A stretch of DNA of 64,000 bases. Source: Streptomyces sp. NBC_01803 (lineage in GTDB: Bacteria > Actinomycetota > Actinomycetes > Streptomycetales > Streptomycetaceae). The notes beneath the pieces were generated by a model, which saw nothing but the letters and a program-made list of their open reading frames with translations, had not been told where the DNA came from and searched no databases. Both the position numbers and the translations under genes were made by a program. Shown in pieces: positions 1 through 8,846 of the stretch (the first letter of the stretch is position 1; every line of letters starts with the position of its first letter). The stretch covers positions 5,512,001-5,576,000 of the forward strand of contig NZ_CP109073.1 of the NCBI RefSeq assembly GCF_035917415.1, written 5' to 3'.

Positions 1-57
1 AGGTGAAATTCCTGGACCGACGGTGAAAGTCCGGATGGGAGGCAGTGCGCGGCGGAG
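1..57 (+). promoter_or_regulatory. FMN riboswitch (RFN element), 3' part only
   Basis: The first bases hold the conserved 3' half of an RFN element: a GGTGAAATTCC-like arm followed by the hallmark CGGTGAAAGTCCGGATGGGAG block. The 5' half lies before the window. RFN elements bind flavin mononucleotide and, in GC-rich Gram-positives, usually act on translation or termination of riboflavin genes. Here ribD begins about 130 bases downstream, so the whole rib operon is probably FMN-repressed. The identification rests on the conserved core; the expression platform was not resolved. Confidence 0.9.
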
Positions 58-184
58 CGGGCCCGGTGTGCCGTGGCCGTGAGTTCGTCCCCCGTGGGTG
101 GCTCATGCCGAGGCCGTCGTTCCCGTATGTTCCGCCGTCGTTCCCAGCGCCCCGGAGCCGTGCCTGACCAGGCAGGAGGATCCG

Positions 185-1327
185 GTGGCCGCCCCCGTCG
201 CAGCCCCCCGCGCCGACCGCGAGGCCGACGCCATGCGCCGCGCCGTCGCGCTCGCCGCCCGTGGCCTCGGCACCACCAGCCCCAACCCCGTCGTCGGCTG
301 CGTCGTGCTGGACGCCGCCGGGCAGGTCGCGGGCGAGGGCTGGCACCAGCGGGCCGGCGGCCCGCACGCGGAGATCCACGCGCTGGCCGCCGCGGGCGAC
401 GCCGCCCGCGGCGGCACCGCGCTCGTCACCCTCGAACCCTGCGACCACACGGGCCGCACCGGCCCCTGCGCCCAGGCCCTCGTCGCCGCCGGGATCGCCC
501 GCGTCGTGTACGCCGTCGCCGACCCCAACCCCCAGGCGGCGGGCGGCGCCACCACCCTCGCGGCGGCCGGCGTCGAGGTCGAGGGCGGCCTGCTCGCCGA
601 GGAGGCCACCGCCGTCAACGCGGCCTGGCTGACGTCCGTCCGGCGCGGACGCCCCCACGTGCGCTGGAAGTACGCCGCCACCCTCGACGGCCGTATCGCC
701 GCCGCAGACGGCACCAGCCGCTGGATCACCTCCGCCGCCTCCCGCGCCGACGTCCACCGGCTGCGCGCCCGGTCCGACGCCGTGCTCGTCGGCTCCGGCA
801 CCGCCCGCGCCGACGACCCGCACCTCGCCGTGCGCGGTGTCCCCGTTGTCCCCGGTGCCCGCCCGCCGCTGCGCGTCGTGGCCGACACCGAGGCCACCGC
901 CGTGGTCCCGGGCGCCCGGGTGCTGGACGGCGCCGCGCCCACCCTCGTCGCCGTCGCCGCCGATGTCCCGGCCGACCGCGCCGCCCGCCTGGCCGCCCAC
1001 GCCGAGGTGGTCCGGCTGCCCCGCGCCGCCGACGGCCGCGGCCTCGACATCGCCGCCCTGCTCGCCGCCCTGCACGAACGGCAGGTGCGTTCCGTCCTGC
1101 TGGAGGGCGGCCCCACCCTGGCCGGCGCCTTCGCCGCCGCCGGGGCCATCGACGAAGTCACCGGGTATCTCGCCCCCGCCCTGCTCGGCGGGGGACCGCA
1201 GGCGCTGGCCGACGCCGGAATCACCACCATCGCGGACGTGTTGCGTCTGCGCGTGACCGATGTGACCCGGATCGGTCCCGACCTGCGGATCACCGCCGTC
1301 CCCGCCACCCCCCATGAGGAGCGTTGA
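185..1327 (+). CDS. ribD: bifunctional riboflavin deaminase/reductase RibD
   Basis: RibD performs two steps of riboflavin synthesis: deamination of diaminohydroxy-phosphoribosylaminopyrimidine, then NADPH-dependent reduction of the ribosyl side chain. The N-terminal cytidine-deaminase-like domain shows the zinc motif HAE (residues 61-63) and a PCxxxGxxxPC pair (85-95). The C-terminal reductase domain has the typical KYAATLDGR and LLEGGPTLAGAF segments. I chose GTG at 185 because AGGAGG lies five bases upstream; this gives 380 residues, normal for the family. A longer in-frame reading from 98 would run through the riboswitch leader. It is the first gene of the rib operon, ending directly against ribE. 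Confidence 0.95.
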   Translation: MAAPVAAPRADREADAMRRAVALAARGLGTTSPNPVVGCVVLDAAGQVAGEGWHQRAGGPHAEIHALAAAGDAARGGTALVTLEPCDHTGRTGPCAQALVAAGIARVVYAVADPNPQAAGGATTLAAAGVEVEGGLLAEEATAVNAAWLTSVRRGRPHVRWKYAATLDGRIAAADGTSRWITSAASRADVHRLRARSDAVLVGSGTARADDPHLAVRGVPVVPGARPPLRVVADTEATAVVPGARVLDGAAPTLVAVAADVPADRAARLAAHAEVVRLPRAADGRGLDIAALLAALHERQVRSVLLEGGPTLAGAFAAAGAIDEVTGYLAPALLGGGPQALADAGITTIADVLRLRVTDVTRIGPDLRITAVPATPHEER

Positions 1328-1963
1328 GTGTTCACCGGAATCATCGAAGAGCTGGGTGAGGTCACCTCGGTCGAGCGGGCCGGTGACTCGGCGCGGCTGC
1401 GGCTGCGCGGTCCGCTGGTCACCGAGGGCGCGGCCCACGGCGACTCCATCGCCGTCAACGGCGTCTGCCTCACCGTCGTGGACACCGCCGACGGCGAGTT
1501 CGGCGCCGACGTGATGGCCGAGACCCTCCACCGTTCCAGCCTCGGCGCCCTCGCCCCCGGCTCCCGCGTCAACCTGGAGCGCCCGATGGAGCTCGGCGGA
1601 CGTCTCGGCGGCCACCTCGTCCAGGGCCACGTGGACGGCACCGGCACCATCCTGGACCGCACCCCCGGCGACCAGTGGGAGGTCGTCACCGTCTCGCTGC
1701 CCGCCGGTCTCGCCCGATACGTGGTGGAGAAGGGCTCCATCACCGTGGACGGCGTCAGCCTCACCGTGGTCGAGGCGGCGGACGACCGGTTCACCATCAG
1801 CCTCATCCCCACCACGCTGGCCCTCACCACCCTCGGTCTGAAGCGGCCCGGCGACCCGGTGAACCTCGAAGTGGACGTCCTGGCCAAGTACGTCGAACGG
1901 CTCCTCGCCCACGGCACCGCCCCCCGGGGCGCCGGAGCGGAAGCCGGAGCGGGGCTCCCGTGA
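1328..1963 (+). CDS. ribE: riboflavin synthase alpha subunit
   Basis: It catalyses the last step of riboflavin synthesis, dismutation of two 6,7-dimethyl-8-ribityllumazine molecules. The protein has the invariant start [10 protein letters not shown] and two lumazine-binding repeats, marked by [13 protein letters not shown] (about residues 38-50) and [12 protein letters not shown] (about 137-148). Its 211 residues match the usual trimeric enzyme. The GTG start follows the ribD stop without a gap and has GAGGAG just upstream inside ribD, so the two are probably translationally coupled. The 3' end overlaps ribM by GTGA. Confidence 0.95.
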   Translation: MFTGIIEELGEVTSVERAGDSARLRLRGPLVTEGAAHGDSIAVNGVCLTVVDTADGEFGADVMAETLHRSSLGALAPGSRVNLERPMELGGRLGGHLVQGHVDGTGTILDRTPGDQWEVVTVSLPAGLARYVVEKGSITVDGVSLTVVEAADDRFTISLIPTTLALTTLGLKRPGDPVNLEVDVLAKYVERLLAHGTAPRGAGAEAGAGLP

Positions 1964-2616
1964 TCCTGATCGACCACCTCGACGCGACGGTCTTCACCGC
2001 CTTCGGCCAGAACGTGATCTGGTCCGACATGCTCGGCAACGTGGCCGGGCTCGCCGCCCTCGCCCTCGGCTGGCGGCGTTCCCTCCTCACCTGGCCCGTG
2101 CAGCTCCTGTCCGGCCTGATCCTGGTGACCGCCTACGCCTCCGCCGACCTCAGCGGGGGAGTGGGCAAGCAGATCCTGGTCGTCACCGTCGCCCTGTGGG
2201 GCTGGTGGCAGTGGGGACGCGGCCGGGGCGGCTCGGCGGACGGCCACGTCGCCGTCCGGTTCGCCACCTGGCGGGAGCGCGGCGCGCTGGCGGTCGGGGC
2301 CGCTGCCGGCACCCTCGCCGTCGGCGGGCTGTTCACCGCCTACCCCGACCTGTCGTGGAACCCCTGGCCCGACGCCTACATCTTCGTCGGCACCCTGGTC
2401 GCCATGGTCGCGCAGGCCCGCGGCCTGGTGGAGTTCTGGTTCGCCTGGCTCCTGGTCGACCTGGTCGGCGTCCCGCTGGCCTTCGACAGCGGCCTCGCCT
2501 TCTCCGCCCTCGTCTACCTCGTCTACCTCGTCCTCGTCCTCTGGGGCATGCGCGACTGGTGGCTGCGATCCCGCAGTGCCGCGCCACAGCCCGCGCTGGA
2601 AGGAGCAGCAGCATGA
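1960..2616 (+). CDS. ribM: PnuC-like riboflavin transporter RibM
   Basis: This 218-residue integral membrane protein has several hydrophobic helices and tryptophan-rich motifs ([22 protein letters not shown]) typical of the PnuC family. PnuC proteins are vitamin uniporters; the RibM branch, known from Corynebacterium and Streptomyces rib operons, carries riboflavin rather than nicotinamide riboside. Assignment to RibM rests on its position inside an FMN-riboswitch operon. The GTG start overlaps the ribE stop (GTGA) and the stop overlaps the ribBA start (ATGA), a tightly coupled arrangement. Substrate is inferred, not visible in the sequence. Confidence 0.85.
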   Translation: MILIDHLDATVFTAFGQNVIWSDMLGNVAGLAALALGWRRSLLTWPVQLLSGLILVTAYASADLSGGVGKQILVVTVALWGWWQWGRGRGGSADGHVAVRFATWRERGALAVGAAAGTLAVGGLFTAYPDLSWNPWPDAYIFVGTLVAMVAQARGLVEFWFAWLLVDLVGVPLAFDSGLAFSALVYLVYLVLVLWGMRDWWLRSRSAAPQPALEGAAA

Positions 2617-3914
2617 CCGTGAGAGAGAACGCCACCGCCACCGCCGGAGCCGGTGAGCCGGCCCTCGACCCCATCGAGCGCGCCATCGCCGACATCGCGC
2701 TCGGCCGCCCGGTCGTGGTCGTCGACCGCGCCGACCGCGAGAACGAGGGCGACCTCGTGGTGGCCGCCGAGCTGATCACCCCCGAGACCGTCGCGTTCAT
2801 GATGAGCGAGTGCCGCGGGCTGATCTGCGTGCCGATGGAGCCGGAGGACATCGAACGGCTCGACCTGCCGCAGATGGTGGAGAAGAACACCGAGTCGATG
2901 AGCACCGCGTTCACCGTCTCGGTCGACGCCACCGCCGCGCACGGCGTCGGCACCGGCATCTCCGCCGCCGACCGGGCCACCACCATCCGGCTGCTCGCCG
3001 ACCCGGCCGCCGTGCCCGCCGACTTCGCCCGCCCCGGACACGTCTTCCCGCTGCGCGCCCGGACCGGCGGCGTCCTGGTGCGCGAGGGTCACACCGAGGC
3101 CGGCGTCGACCTGGCCCGGCTGGCCGGCCTGCGCCCCGCCGCCGTCGTGGTCGAGATCGCCGGCGAGGACGGCACCATGCTGCGCCTGCCGGAGCTGCGC
3201 TCCTTCGCCCGCAGGCACGGCCTGGCGATCATCTCCATCGAGGACCTGATCGCCTACCGCCGCGCGGCCGGCGAGGAGGCCATGCCCGCCGTCCGGCGCG
3301 AGGCCGCCATCACACTGCCCACCGTGCACGGCGAGTTCCGCGCCTACGGCTACCGTTCCACCGCTGACGGCGTCGAGCACATCGCCCTGGTCGCCGGGGA
3401 CCTCGGGGACGGCGACGACGTGCTGGTCCGGGTCCACTCCGAATGCCTCACCGGCGACGTCTTCGGCTCCCAGCGCTGCGACTGCGGCCCCCAGTTGCGG
3501 GCCGCCCTGGACCGGATAAGCACCGAGGGCCGCGGCGTGGTCCTCTATCTGCGCGGGCACGAGGGCCGGGGCATCGGCCTGCTGTCCAAGCTGCGCGCCT
3601 ACGAGCTCCAGGAGCTCGGCCGGGACACCCTGGACGCCAACCTGGAGCTCGGCCTGCCCGCCGACGCCCGCGACTACGCCGCCGGTGCGCGCATCCTGGC
3701 CGATCTCGGCGTACGCTCCCTGCGGCTGATGACGAACAACCCGGAGAAGACCGCCGCGCTCGCCCGGCACGGGATGCTCGTCACCGGCCGCGAGCCGTCC
3801 CCCGTGCCGGCCGGCGAGCACAACATCCGCTATCTGCTGACCAAGCGGGACCGTATGGGCCACGACCTGCCGTGGCTCGACTCCGCGCCGGTCCCGGCCT
3901 GCGGCAACCAGTGA
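2613..3914 (+). CDS. ribBA: bifunctional DHBP synthase / GTP cyclohydrolase II RibBA
   Basis: The protein makes both precursors of riboflavin. The N-terminal 3,4-dihydroxy-2-butanone-4-phosphate synthase domain contains DRENEGDL and [12 protein letters not shown]. The C-terminal GTP cyclohydrolase II domain contains the zinc-binding cysteines in [17 protein letters not shown] and the [12 protein letters not shown] segment. Its 433 residues are normal for an intact fusion, so both activities should be present. The ATG at 2613 overlaps the ribM stop and has GGAAGGAG upstream. A 40-base gap precedes ribH. Confidence 0.95.
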   Translation: MTVRENATATAGAGEPALDPIERAIADIALGRPVVVVDRADRENEGDLVVAAELITPETVAFMMSECRGLICVPMEPEDIERLDLPQMVEKNTESMSTAFTVSVDATAAHGVGTGISAADRATTIRLLADPAAVPADFARPGHVFPLRARTGGVLVREGHTEAGVDLARLAGLRPAAVVVEIAGEDGTMLRLPELRSFARRHGLAIISIEDLIAYRRAAGEEAMPAVRREAAITLPTVHGEFRAYGYRSTADGVEHIALVAGDLGDGDDVLVRVHSECLTGDVFGSQRCDCGPQLRAALDRISTEGRGVVLYLRGHEGRGIGLLSKLRAYELQELGRDTLDANLELGLPADARDYAAGARILADLGVRSLRLMTNNPEKTAALARHGMLVTGREPSPVPAGEHNIRYLLTKRDRMGHDLPWLDSAPVPACGNQ

Positions 3915-3954
3915 CCACCCACACCCCCCTGAACGAGGAACGAGGAGAAGAAGA

Positions 3955-4440
3955 GTGAGCGGCAAGGGCACCCCGGAGCTGACCACGATCGACGGCGCGG
4001 ATCTGCGCGTGGCCGTGGTGGCCGCCCAGTGGCACAAGACGGTGATGGACGGCCTCGTAGCCGGTGCCCTGCGCGCGCTGGAGGAGCTCGGCGTGCCCGG
4101 GCACACCCTGGTGCGCGTCCCCGGCAGCTTCGAACTTCCGGTCGCCGCCCGCTCCCTGGCCGACCGCGGCTACGACGCGGTCGTCGCGCTCGGCGTCGTC
4201 ATCCGCGGCGGCACCCCGCACTTCGACTACGTCTGCCAGGGCGTCACCCAGGGCCTGACCCAGGTCGGCGTGGACACCGGGGTCCCGATCGGCTTCGGCG
4301 TCCTGACCTGCGACACCGAGGAACAGGCCCTGGACCGGGCCGGGCTGGCCGACTCGAAGGAGGACAAGGGGCACGAGGCGGTCACCGCGGCCGTCGCCAC
4401 CGCCGCCGTCCTGCGCGCGGTCCCCGAACCCCGGCGGTGA
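3955..4440 (+). CDS. ribH: 6,7-dimethyl-8-ribityllumazine synthase
   Basis: It condenses the pyrimidine from RibD and dihydroxybutanone phosphate from RibBA into lumazine, the RibE substrate. Family motifs are present: [11 protein letters not shown] for substrate binding and [15 protein letters not shown] containing the catalytic histidine. The length of 161 residues matches subunits that form pentamers or 60-mer icosahedral shells. The GTG start is preceded by the purine-rich GAGGAGAAGAA. It is the last gene of the riboflavin set; a separate promoter for hisE appears to begin at its stop codon. Confidence 0.95.
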   Translation: MSGKGTPELTTIDGADLRVAVVAAQWHKTVMDGLVAGALRALEELGVPGHTLVRVPGSFELPVAARSLADRGYDAVVALGVVIRGGTPHFDYVCQGVTQGLTQVGVDTGVPIGFGVLTCDTEEQALDRAGLADSKEDKGHEAVTAAVATAAVLRAVPEPRR

Positions 4441-4466
4441 ACGCGGAGCGGGACACGCCTTAGGCT
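4437..4466 (+). promoter_or_regulatory. putative promoter giving a leaderless hisE transcript
   Basis: A vegetative-type promoter can be read as GTGAAC, an 18-base spacer, then TAGGCT at 4461-4466. The hisE ATG at 4476 lies only nine bases after the -10 box, which would put the transcription start at or within a few bases of the A of ATG. No convincing Shine-Dalgarno stands before hisE. Leaderless mRNAs are common in Streptomyces. The -35 match is modest. Confidence 0.5.
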
Positions 4467-4475
4467 AAGAGCACC

Positions 4476-4748
4476 ATGGCCAACAAGACATTCGACGAGC
4501 TCTTCGCCGAGCTCCAGCACAAGGCGGCGGCCGGCGACCCCCGCACCTCCAGGACCGCCGAGCTCGTGGCGGCGGGGGTCCACAGCATCGGCAAGAAGAT
4601 CGTCGAAGAGGCCGCGGAGGTGTGGATGGCCGCCGAGCACGAGGGCACCGACCGCACCGCCGAGGAGATCTCCCAGCTCCTCTACCATCTGCAGGTGCTC
4701 ATGGTCGCCCGGGGTATCGCCCTGGACGACGTCTACGCTCACCTCTGA
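4476..4748 (+). CDS. hisE: phosphoribosyl-ATP pyrophosphatase
   Basis: HisE hydrolyses phosphoribosyl-ATP to phosphoribosyl-AMP, the second step of histidine synthesis. The 90-residue protein has the all-alpha MazG-like fold signature: [14 protein letters not shown] and [14 protein letters not shown] carry the acidic metal ligands. It begins with the actinobacterial [13 protein letters not shown]. HisG, which makes its substrate, is encoded 69 bases downstream, and the two probably share a transcript starting at the promoter near 4466. Confidence 0.95.
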   Translation: MANKTFDELFAELQHKAAAGDPRTSRTAELVAAGVHSIGKKIVEEAAEVWMAAEHEGTDRTAEEISQLLYHLQVLMVARGIALDDVYAHL

Positions 4749-4817
4749 CCGTTTCTCGATCATTCCCCGACCGTTCGGCACGACCGCTCGCGACGTCACG
4801 TAAGGAAGCACCCACTC

Positions 4818-5666
4818 ATGCTGCGCATCGCCGTTCCCAACAAGGGTTCCCTCTCCGAGCCTGCGGCGGCCATGCTCCATGAGGCGGGCTACCGGCAGCG
4901 CAAGGACCACCGCGAGCTGGTCCTCATCGACGGGGAGAACCAGGTCGAGTTCTTCTACCTGCGCCCCCGCGACATCGCCGTGTACGTCGGCTCCGGCCGT
5001 CTGGACATCGGCATCACCGGCCGCGACCTGCTGCTCGACTCCGGCGCCCGCGCCGAGGAGATCATGAAGCTGGGCTTCGCCGCCTCCACCCTGCGCTACG
5101 CCACCCGGCCGGGCACCGTCACCGACGTCCTGGAGTTCGGTGGCCTCACCGTCGCCACCTCCTTCGCCGGGGTCGTCGCCAAGCACCTCGCCGACCACGG
5201 CGTGGACGCCTCCGTCGTCTCCCTCGACGGAGCGGTGGAGACCGCGATCCAGCTCGGCGTGGCCGAGGTCATCGCGGACGTCGTGGAGACCGGCACCACG
5301 CTGCGCAACGCGGGCCTGGAGATCATCGGCGACCCGATCCTGCACTCCGAGGCGGTCGTCATCCGCCGCCCCGGGGACAGCTCGCAGGAGACCAAGGTGG
5401 CGCAGTTCATGCGCCGCCTCCAGGGCGTCCTGGTCGCCCGCAGGTACGTGATGATGGACTACGACATCCGCGCCGAGCTGGTGGAGAAGGCCGTGGCACT
5501 GACCCCGGGGCTGGAATCGCCCACCGTGTCCCCGTTGCACGACCAGGGCTGGGTCGCGGTCCGCTCCATGGTCCCCGTCCAGGACGCCCAGCGCGTCATG
5601 GACGAGCTCTACGACCTCGGCGCCCGCGCCATCCTGACCACCGGCATCCACGCCGCCCGGCTGTGA
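4818..5666 (+). CDS. hisG: ATP phosphoribosyltransferase (long form)
   Basis: HisG commits ATP and PRPP to histidine synthesis and is feedback-inhibited by histidine. At 282 residues it is the long form with a C-terminal ACT-like regulatory domain (from about residue 205), which does not require HisZ. Recognisable features are the start MLRIAVPNKGSLSEPA, the GSGRLDIGITGRDLL segment and the PRPP-binding EVIADVVETGTTLRNAG loop. AAGGA stands before the ATG. The stop overlaps the next gene by GTGA. Confidence 0.95.
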   Translation: MLRIAVPNKGSLSEPAAAMLHEAGYRQRKDHRELVLIDGENQVEFFYLRPRDIAVYVGSGRLDIGITGRDLLLDSGARAEEIMKLGFAASTLRYATRPGTVTDVLEFGGLTVATSFAGVVAKHLADHGVDASVVSLDGAVETAIQLGVAEVIADVVETGTTLRNAGLEIIGDPILHSEAVVIRRPGDSSQETKVAQFMRRLQGVLVARRYVMMDYDIRAELVEKAVALTPGLESPTVSPLHDQGWVAVRSMVPVQDAQRVMDELYDLGARAILTTGIHAARL

Positions 5667-6151
5667 CGACACCGTCGCCCGAGGGGCTCCCGGAGCTGCC
5701 CGTCACGTTCCGGCCGATGGTCACCCGGGTCGTGCTGATGACCATCGGCGCGGCCGTCTTCGGCGTGCTCACGCTCGTCGCCGTCCTGCTCCCGGCGGAC
5801 GGCGCGATGAGCTGGAGCCTCGGGGACCGGCTGGCGTTCGTCGGCAGCGGTCTGCTCGTCTGGGCCGTGCTGGCGCTGCTCAGCCGCCCCCGGGTGACGG
5901 CGGGCCCGGAGGGCGTGACCGTCGTCAACCTCACCACCACCCGGCACCTGACCTGGCCGCAGATCCTGCGGGTCACCCTGCGGCCCGGCGACCCGTGGGT
6001 CACCCTCGACCTCGCGGACGGCACGGTGCAGGCCGTGATGGCGATCCAGCCCGGCGTCGCCCGGCGCCGGGCGCTGGCCGACGCCCGCACCCTGCGCGCC
6101 CTCGCGGAGACCCACGGCACGGCGGGCGCGGCGGACCGGACGTCACGGTAG
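5663..6151 (+). CDS. small membrane protein with bacterial PH-like domain
   Basis: This 162-residue protein has two hydrophobic helices (about residues 20-45 and 58-75) followed by a beta-rich segment (RVTAGPEGVTVVNLTTTRHLTWPQI) typical of the bacterial PH domain found in many short actinobacterial proteins. Its molecular role is unknown. It starts with GTG overlapping the hisG stop, so it is probably co-transcribed with hisEG, and its 3' end overlaps the tail of the convergent AAA+ gene by nine bases. The family call is good; no function can be given. Confidence 0.75.
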   Translation: MTTPSPEGLPELPVTFRPMVTRVVLMTIGAAVFGVLTLVAVLLPADGAMSWSLGDRLAFVGSGLLVWAVLALLSRPRVTAGPEGVTVVNLTTTRHLTWPQILRVTLRPGDPWVTLDLADGTVQAVMAIQPGVARRRALADARTLRALAETHGTAGAADRTSR

Positions 6152-8041
6152 CGGCGGCAGCCCGTCCTCCTCGGTCTCCTGCCTGCTCCCGCCCCGGCTG
6201 GAGAGCACCTCGCCGTACGCCTGCATCAGATCCGGCAGCCGCAGCGTGGACAGCTCCTGCCGGGTCGGCGCGGTGGCCGCCTCCGACAGCCGCATGTCCC
6301 GGAACGCGCAGCTCGACTCGTACAGCGTGCGCGCGAAGCGGCCGTTGCCCAGCTCGTCGATCCAGCCCTCCGCGACCACGTGCTCGCTGATGCTGCGCAG
6401 CTCCTCCAGCGCCTCCGGGTCCCAGGAGTCACCGTGCTCGGCCGCCAGCAGCTCGCCGATCGCGGTCAGCTCGCCCGGCCGGTAGCTGGGGAACTCCACA
6501 CGCGCCGAGAACCGGGAGCCGAGCCCGGGGTTGGCCGCCAGCAGCCGGTCCATGCCCGCCGGATAGCCCGCCAGGATCACCACCAGGTGCTCGCGGCTGT
6601 CCTCGGCCCGCTTCAGCAGCACCTGGAGGGCCTCGTCCCCGTAGGCGTCGCCCTTGCTGTAGCCGGAGTGGACCAGGCTGTACGCCTCGTCGATGAACAG
6701 CACCCCGCCCAGCGCCGAGTCGATCAGCCGGTTCGCCTTCACGGCCGTCTGCCCGAGGAACTCGCCGACCAGATCCGCCCGCTGGGCCTCCACCAGCCGG
6801 TCGTGGCCGAGCACGCCCAGCGCGTGGAAGATCCGGCCCAGGATGCGCGCCACCGTCGTCTTCCCGGTGCCCGAGGGGCCGGAGAAGACGAAGTGCCGCT
6901 TCGGCGGCTGCACCGGCAGCCCCTGCCCGGACCGCAGCCGCGCCATCCGCAGCTGCGCGGACATCGCCCGCACCTGCTCCTTCACCGGCTCCAGGCCCAC
7001 CATCCGGTCCAGCTCCGCCAGCGTCCGCGCCAGCAGCGCCGGATCCGGCGCGGGCGGCAGGTCGCGTGCCCCCGTGGGCGCGGCCGTGTGCCCGGCGGCC
7101 GGGCCGGCCCCGGTCGGCCGCTCACCGCCCGGAGCCGCCGCGGGGAACGGCACCCGCCGCCCCCGGTGCCCGGCGGGCAGCGCCAGCCCCTCCTCGCCCG
7201 CCGTCACCCCGGCCGGCAGCGGCCCGTCCGTGAGCCCGGACATCGAGGCCGGCAGATGAGCCGCCTCCGGGTCCTCGGTGGCCAGCGCCGACAGCCGCAC
7301 CGCCGTGTCCATGAACTCCGGATCGACGTGGTGCACCGCGCGGTACAGCGGGATCGCCGCCGCGCTGCGCCCGCTGCCCTCCCGGGCCCGGGCCAGCCAG
7401 TACCGCAGCTCCTTGCGCTGCGGCTGCTCGCTGCGGCAGCGCATCAGCGCGGCGGTGAGCAACGGCTCGGCCTGGTCGTACATCTCCAGCCTGATCCGGG
7501 CCATCCCGGCGAACAGGCCCGCCTCGACGCCCAGATGGGGATCGTCGGTCAGCGAGGAGGTGAGCCGGTACAGCCCCTCCCAGTCCTTCGACAGATAGCA
7601 CCGGCAGGCGTGCAGGAAGCGCGCGTGCGGATCGGACTCGGGCGGCCGGCACTCGGCCAGCGCGCGGTCCAGCTCCGCCATCCGCCGGCCGTCCAGGAGC
7701 TGCGAGGCGTGTGCCAGCAGCAGGTCCCGCTCGGTCTCCAGCACCGGCTGCACCCACCAGCCCAGCCAATACCACGAGCTCAACGGCCGCTTGTGCCGGG
7801 CCCGTTGCTCGCCGAAACGGGCCCGGTTGCGGTACATCTGGCGGAGCGCGACGGGCACGTCGGTGCGCAGCGCGTGCAGCCCGAGCCAGGCGTCCGCCAT
7901 GCCCGGGTCCTCCCGCACCGCCGCGCGGAACTCCTCCTCCGCCTCGGGGTAGGCCGCGGCCGTGTACGCGTCCACGCCGCGCAACCAGGCCAAGTCGGCC
8001 CCGGTATGCGGAACGTGCGCACCCTGCGTGCCAGAACTCAT
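6143..8041 (-). CDS. TPR-AAA+ ATPase, EccA/CbbX/SpoVK type
   Basis: The N-terminal half (about residues 1-270) is helical and TPR-like, with AYPEAEEEFRAAVREDPGMADAW near the start. A Pro/Ala/Gly-rich linker follows, then a CbbX-type AAA+ module: Walker A GPSGTGKT at 388-395, Walker B LFIDEA near 448, and the SRFSARVEFP segment. This layout is that of EccA ATPases of type VII secretion, yet no other ecc genes or ESX substrates occur here, so the partner is unknown. I chose ATG at 8041; GTG at 8044 is an equal alternative. A related AAA+ domain on a beta-helix scaffold is encoded at 26093-28516. Confidence 0.85.
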   Translation of the reverse strand: MSSGTQGAHVPHTGADLAWLRGVDAYTAAAYPEAEEEFRAAVREDPGMADAWLGLHALRTDVPVALRQMYRNRARFGEQRARHKRPLSSWYWLGWWVQPVLETERDLLLAHASQLLDGRRMAELDRALAECRPPESDPHARFLHACRCYLSKDWEGLYRLTSSLTDDPHLGVEAGLFAGMARIRLEMYDQAEPLLTAALMRCRSEQPQRKELRYWLARAREGSGRSAAAIPLYRAVHHVDPEFMDTAVRLSALATEDPEAAHLPASMSGLTDGPLPAGVTAGEEGLALPAGHRGRRVPFPAAAPGGERPTGAGPAAGHTAAPTGARDLPPAPDPALLARTLAELDRMVGLEPVKEQVRAMSAQLRMARLRSGQGLPVQPPKRHFVFSGPSGTGKTTVARILGRIFHALGVLGHDRLVEAQRADLVGEFLGQTAVKANRLIDSALGGVLFIDEAYSLVHSGYSKGDAYGDEALQVLLKRAEDSREHLVVILAGYPAGMDRLLAANPGLGSRFSARVEFPSYRPGELTAIGELLAAEHGDSWDPEALEELRSISEHVVAEGWIDELGNGRFARTLYESSCAFRDMRLSEAATAPTRQELSTLRLPDLMQAYGEVLSSRGGSRQETEEDGLPPLP

Positions 8042-8091
8042 CACGACCCCCACAACGGGCTCCCGCTGCCTGCCCCCAGCACCCGGAGGGC

Positions 8092-8721
8092 TCACTCGCG
8101 CTCGCGGGCATGGTAGTCACCATCCCCCGGTGTCATCAGGATATCCGCATGGGGCTCTGATGGATCATCAGCGAAGTGCCGGCGCTCGGCGGCCTCCCAC
8201 TCGGCCCAGAACCCCGCCAGTCGGGGGCCGTCCCGGCGGCGCCCGCGCGCCCAGGCGACCTCGGCCGGCACCGACAGCCAGACCAGGAAAGCGAGATGGG
8301 GACGCAGGGCCCGCCGCCCCGCGCCGACGCCTTCGAGCAGCACCACGGGCGCCGGGTCGAGCGTGGCGGTGGTGGCGAACGCCCGCCGCTCCCAGTCGTA
8401 CACCGGATACCGGGCGGTCGTTCCGGCGGCGAGCGGATCCAGCACCCGACGGGTCAGCGGCTCCACCCAGTCGAAGAACGCGCCGTGGCGGGCGAAGTCG
8501 TCCAGATGCGCCACCGGCGCGCCGCCGAGGGCCCGGGAGAGCCGGGCGGCGAGCGTGCTCTTGCCCGAGCCCGCGTGCCCGTCGATCGCCACCAGCCGCA
8601 CCGGGCCGCACGAGGGCGGCAGTGCGGCGAGCCTGGCGGGCAGTCCGGCGAGCCCGTCGTGGACAGCGGAGATCACCCCGCCCAGCGTAGCCGCACGCAC
8701 GTTCACATGGTCGAGACCCAT
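8092..8721 (-). CDS. uridine-kinase-like P-loop protein
   Basis: A P-loop GHAGSGKSTLAARLSRALG lies near residue 50, followed by HLDDFARHGAFFDWVEPLT, the acceptor-binding region of uridine kinase and phosphoribulokinase-like enzymes. VVLLEGVGAGRRALRP resembles the family Walker B region. Actinomycete genomes carry short single-domain versions of this family; the substrate is probably a nucleoside or small sugar but is unproven. The start is uncertain: ATG at 8721 gives 209 residues, while downstream GTG codons are possible and no strong ribosome site decides. It lies 50 bases upstream of the TPR-AAA+ gene in the same direction, so they may be co-transcribed. Confidence 0.8.
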   Translation of the reverse strand: MGLDHVNVRAATLGGVISAVHDGLAGLPARLAALPPSCGPVRLVAIDGHAGSGKSTLAARLSRALGGAPVAHLDDFARHGAFFDWVEPLTRRVLDPLAAGTTARYPVYDWERRAFATTATLDPAPVVLLEGVGAGRRALRPHLAFLVWLSVPAEVAWARGRRRDGPRLAGFWAEWEAAERRHFADDPSEPHADILMTPGDGDYHARERE

Positions 8722-8846
8722 GGTGCCGCGCGGTGTTCCGGGCACTTACTGGTCGTCAGGACCCGTACCGGCGATAGTGGTCACCTGCCGCGCTCGCGCC
8801 GCTCCGTCATGGATACGTCCGGATCTCGACCGGGGAGACCATCACC

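Noticed and set aside
103..2247. Very long minus-strand frame opposite the rib genes
   Set aside because: It is antisense to four strongly recognisable rib genes and has no family motif; GC-rich DNA often leaves such shadows open.
6143..8041. Type VII secretion locus
   Set aside because: Only an EccA-like ATPase is present; no EccB-E, mycosin or WXG100 genes were found.
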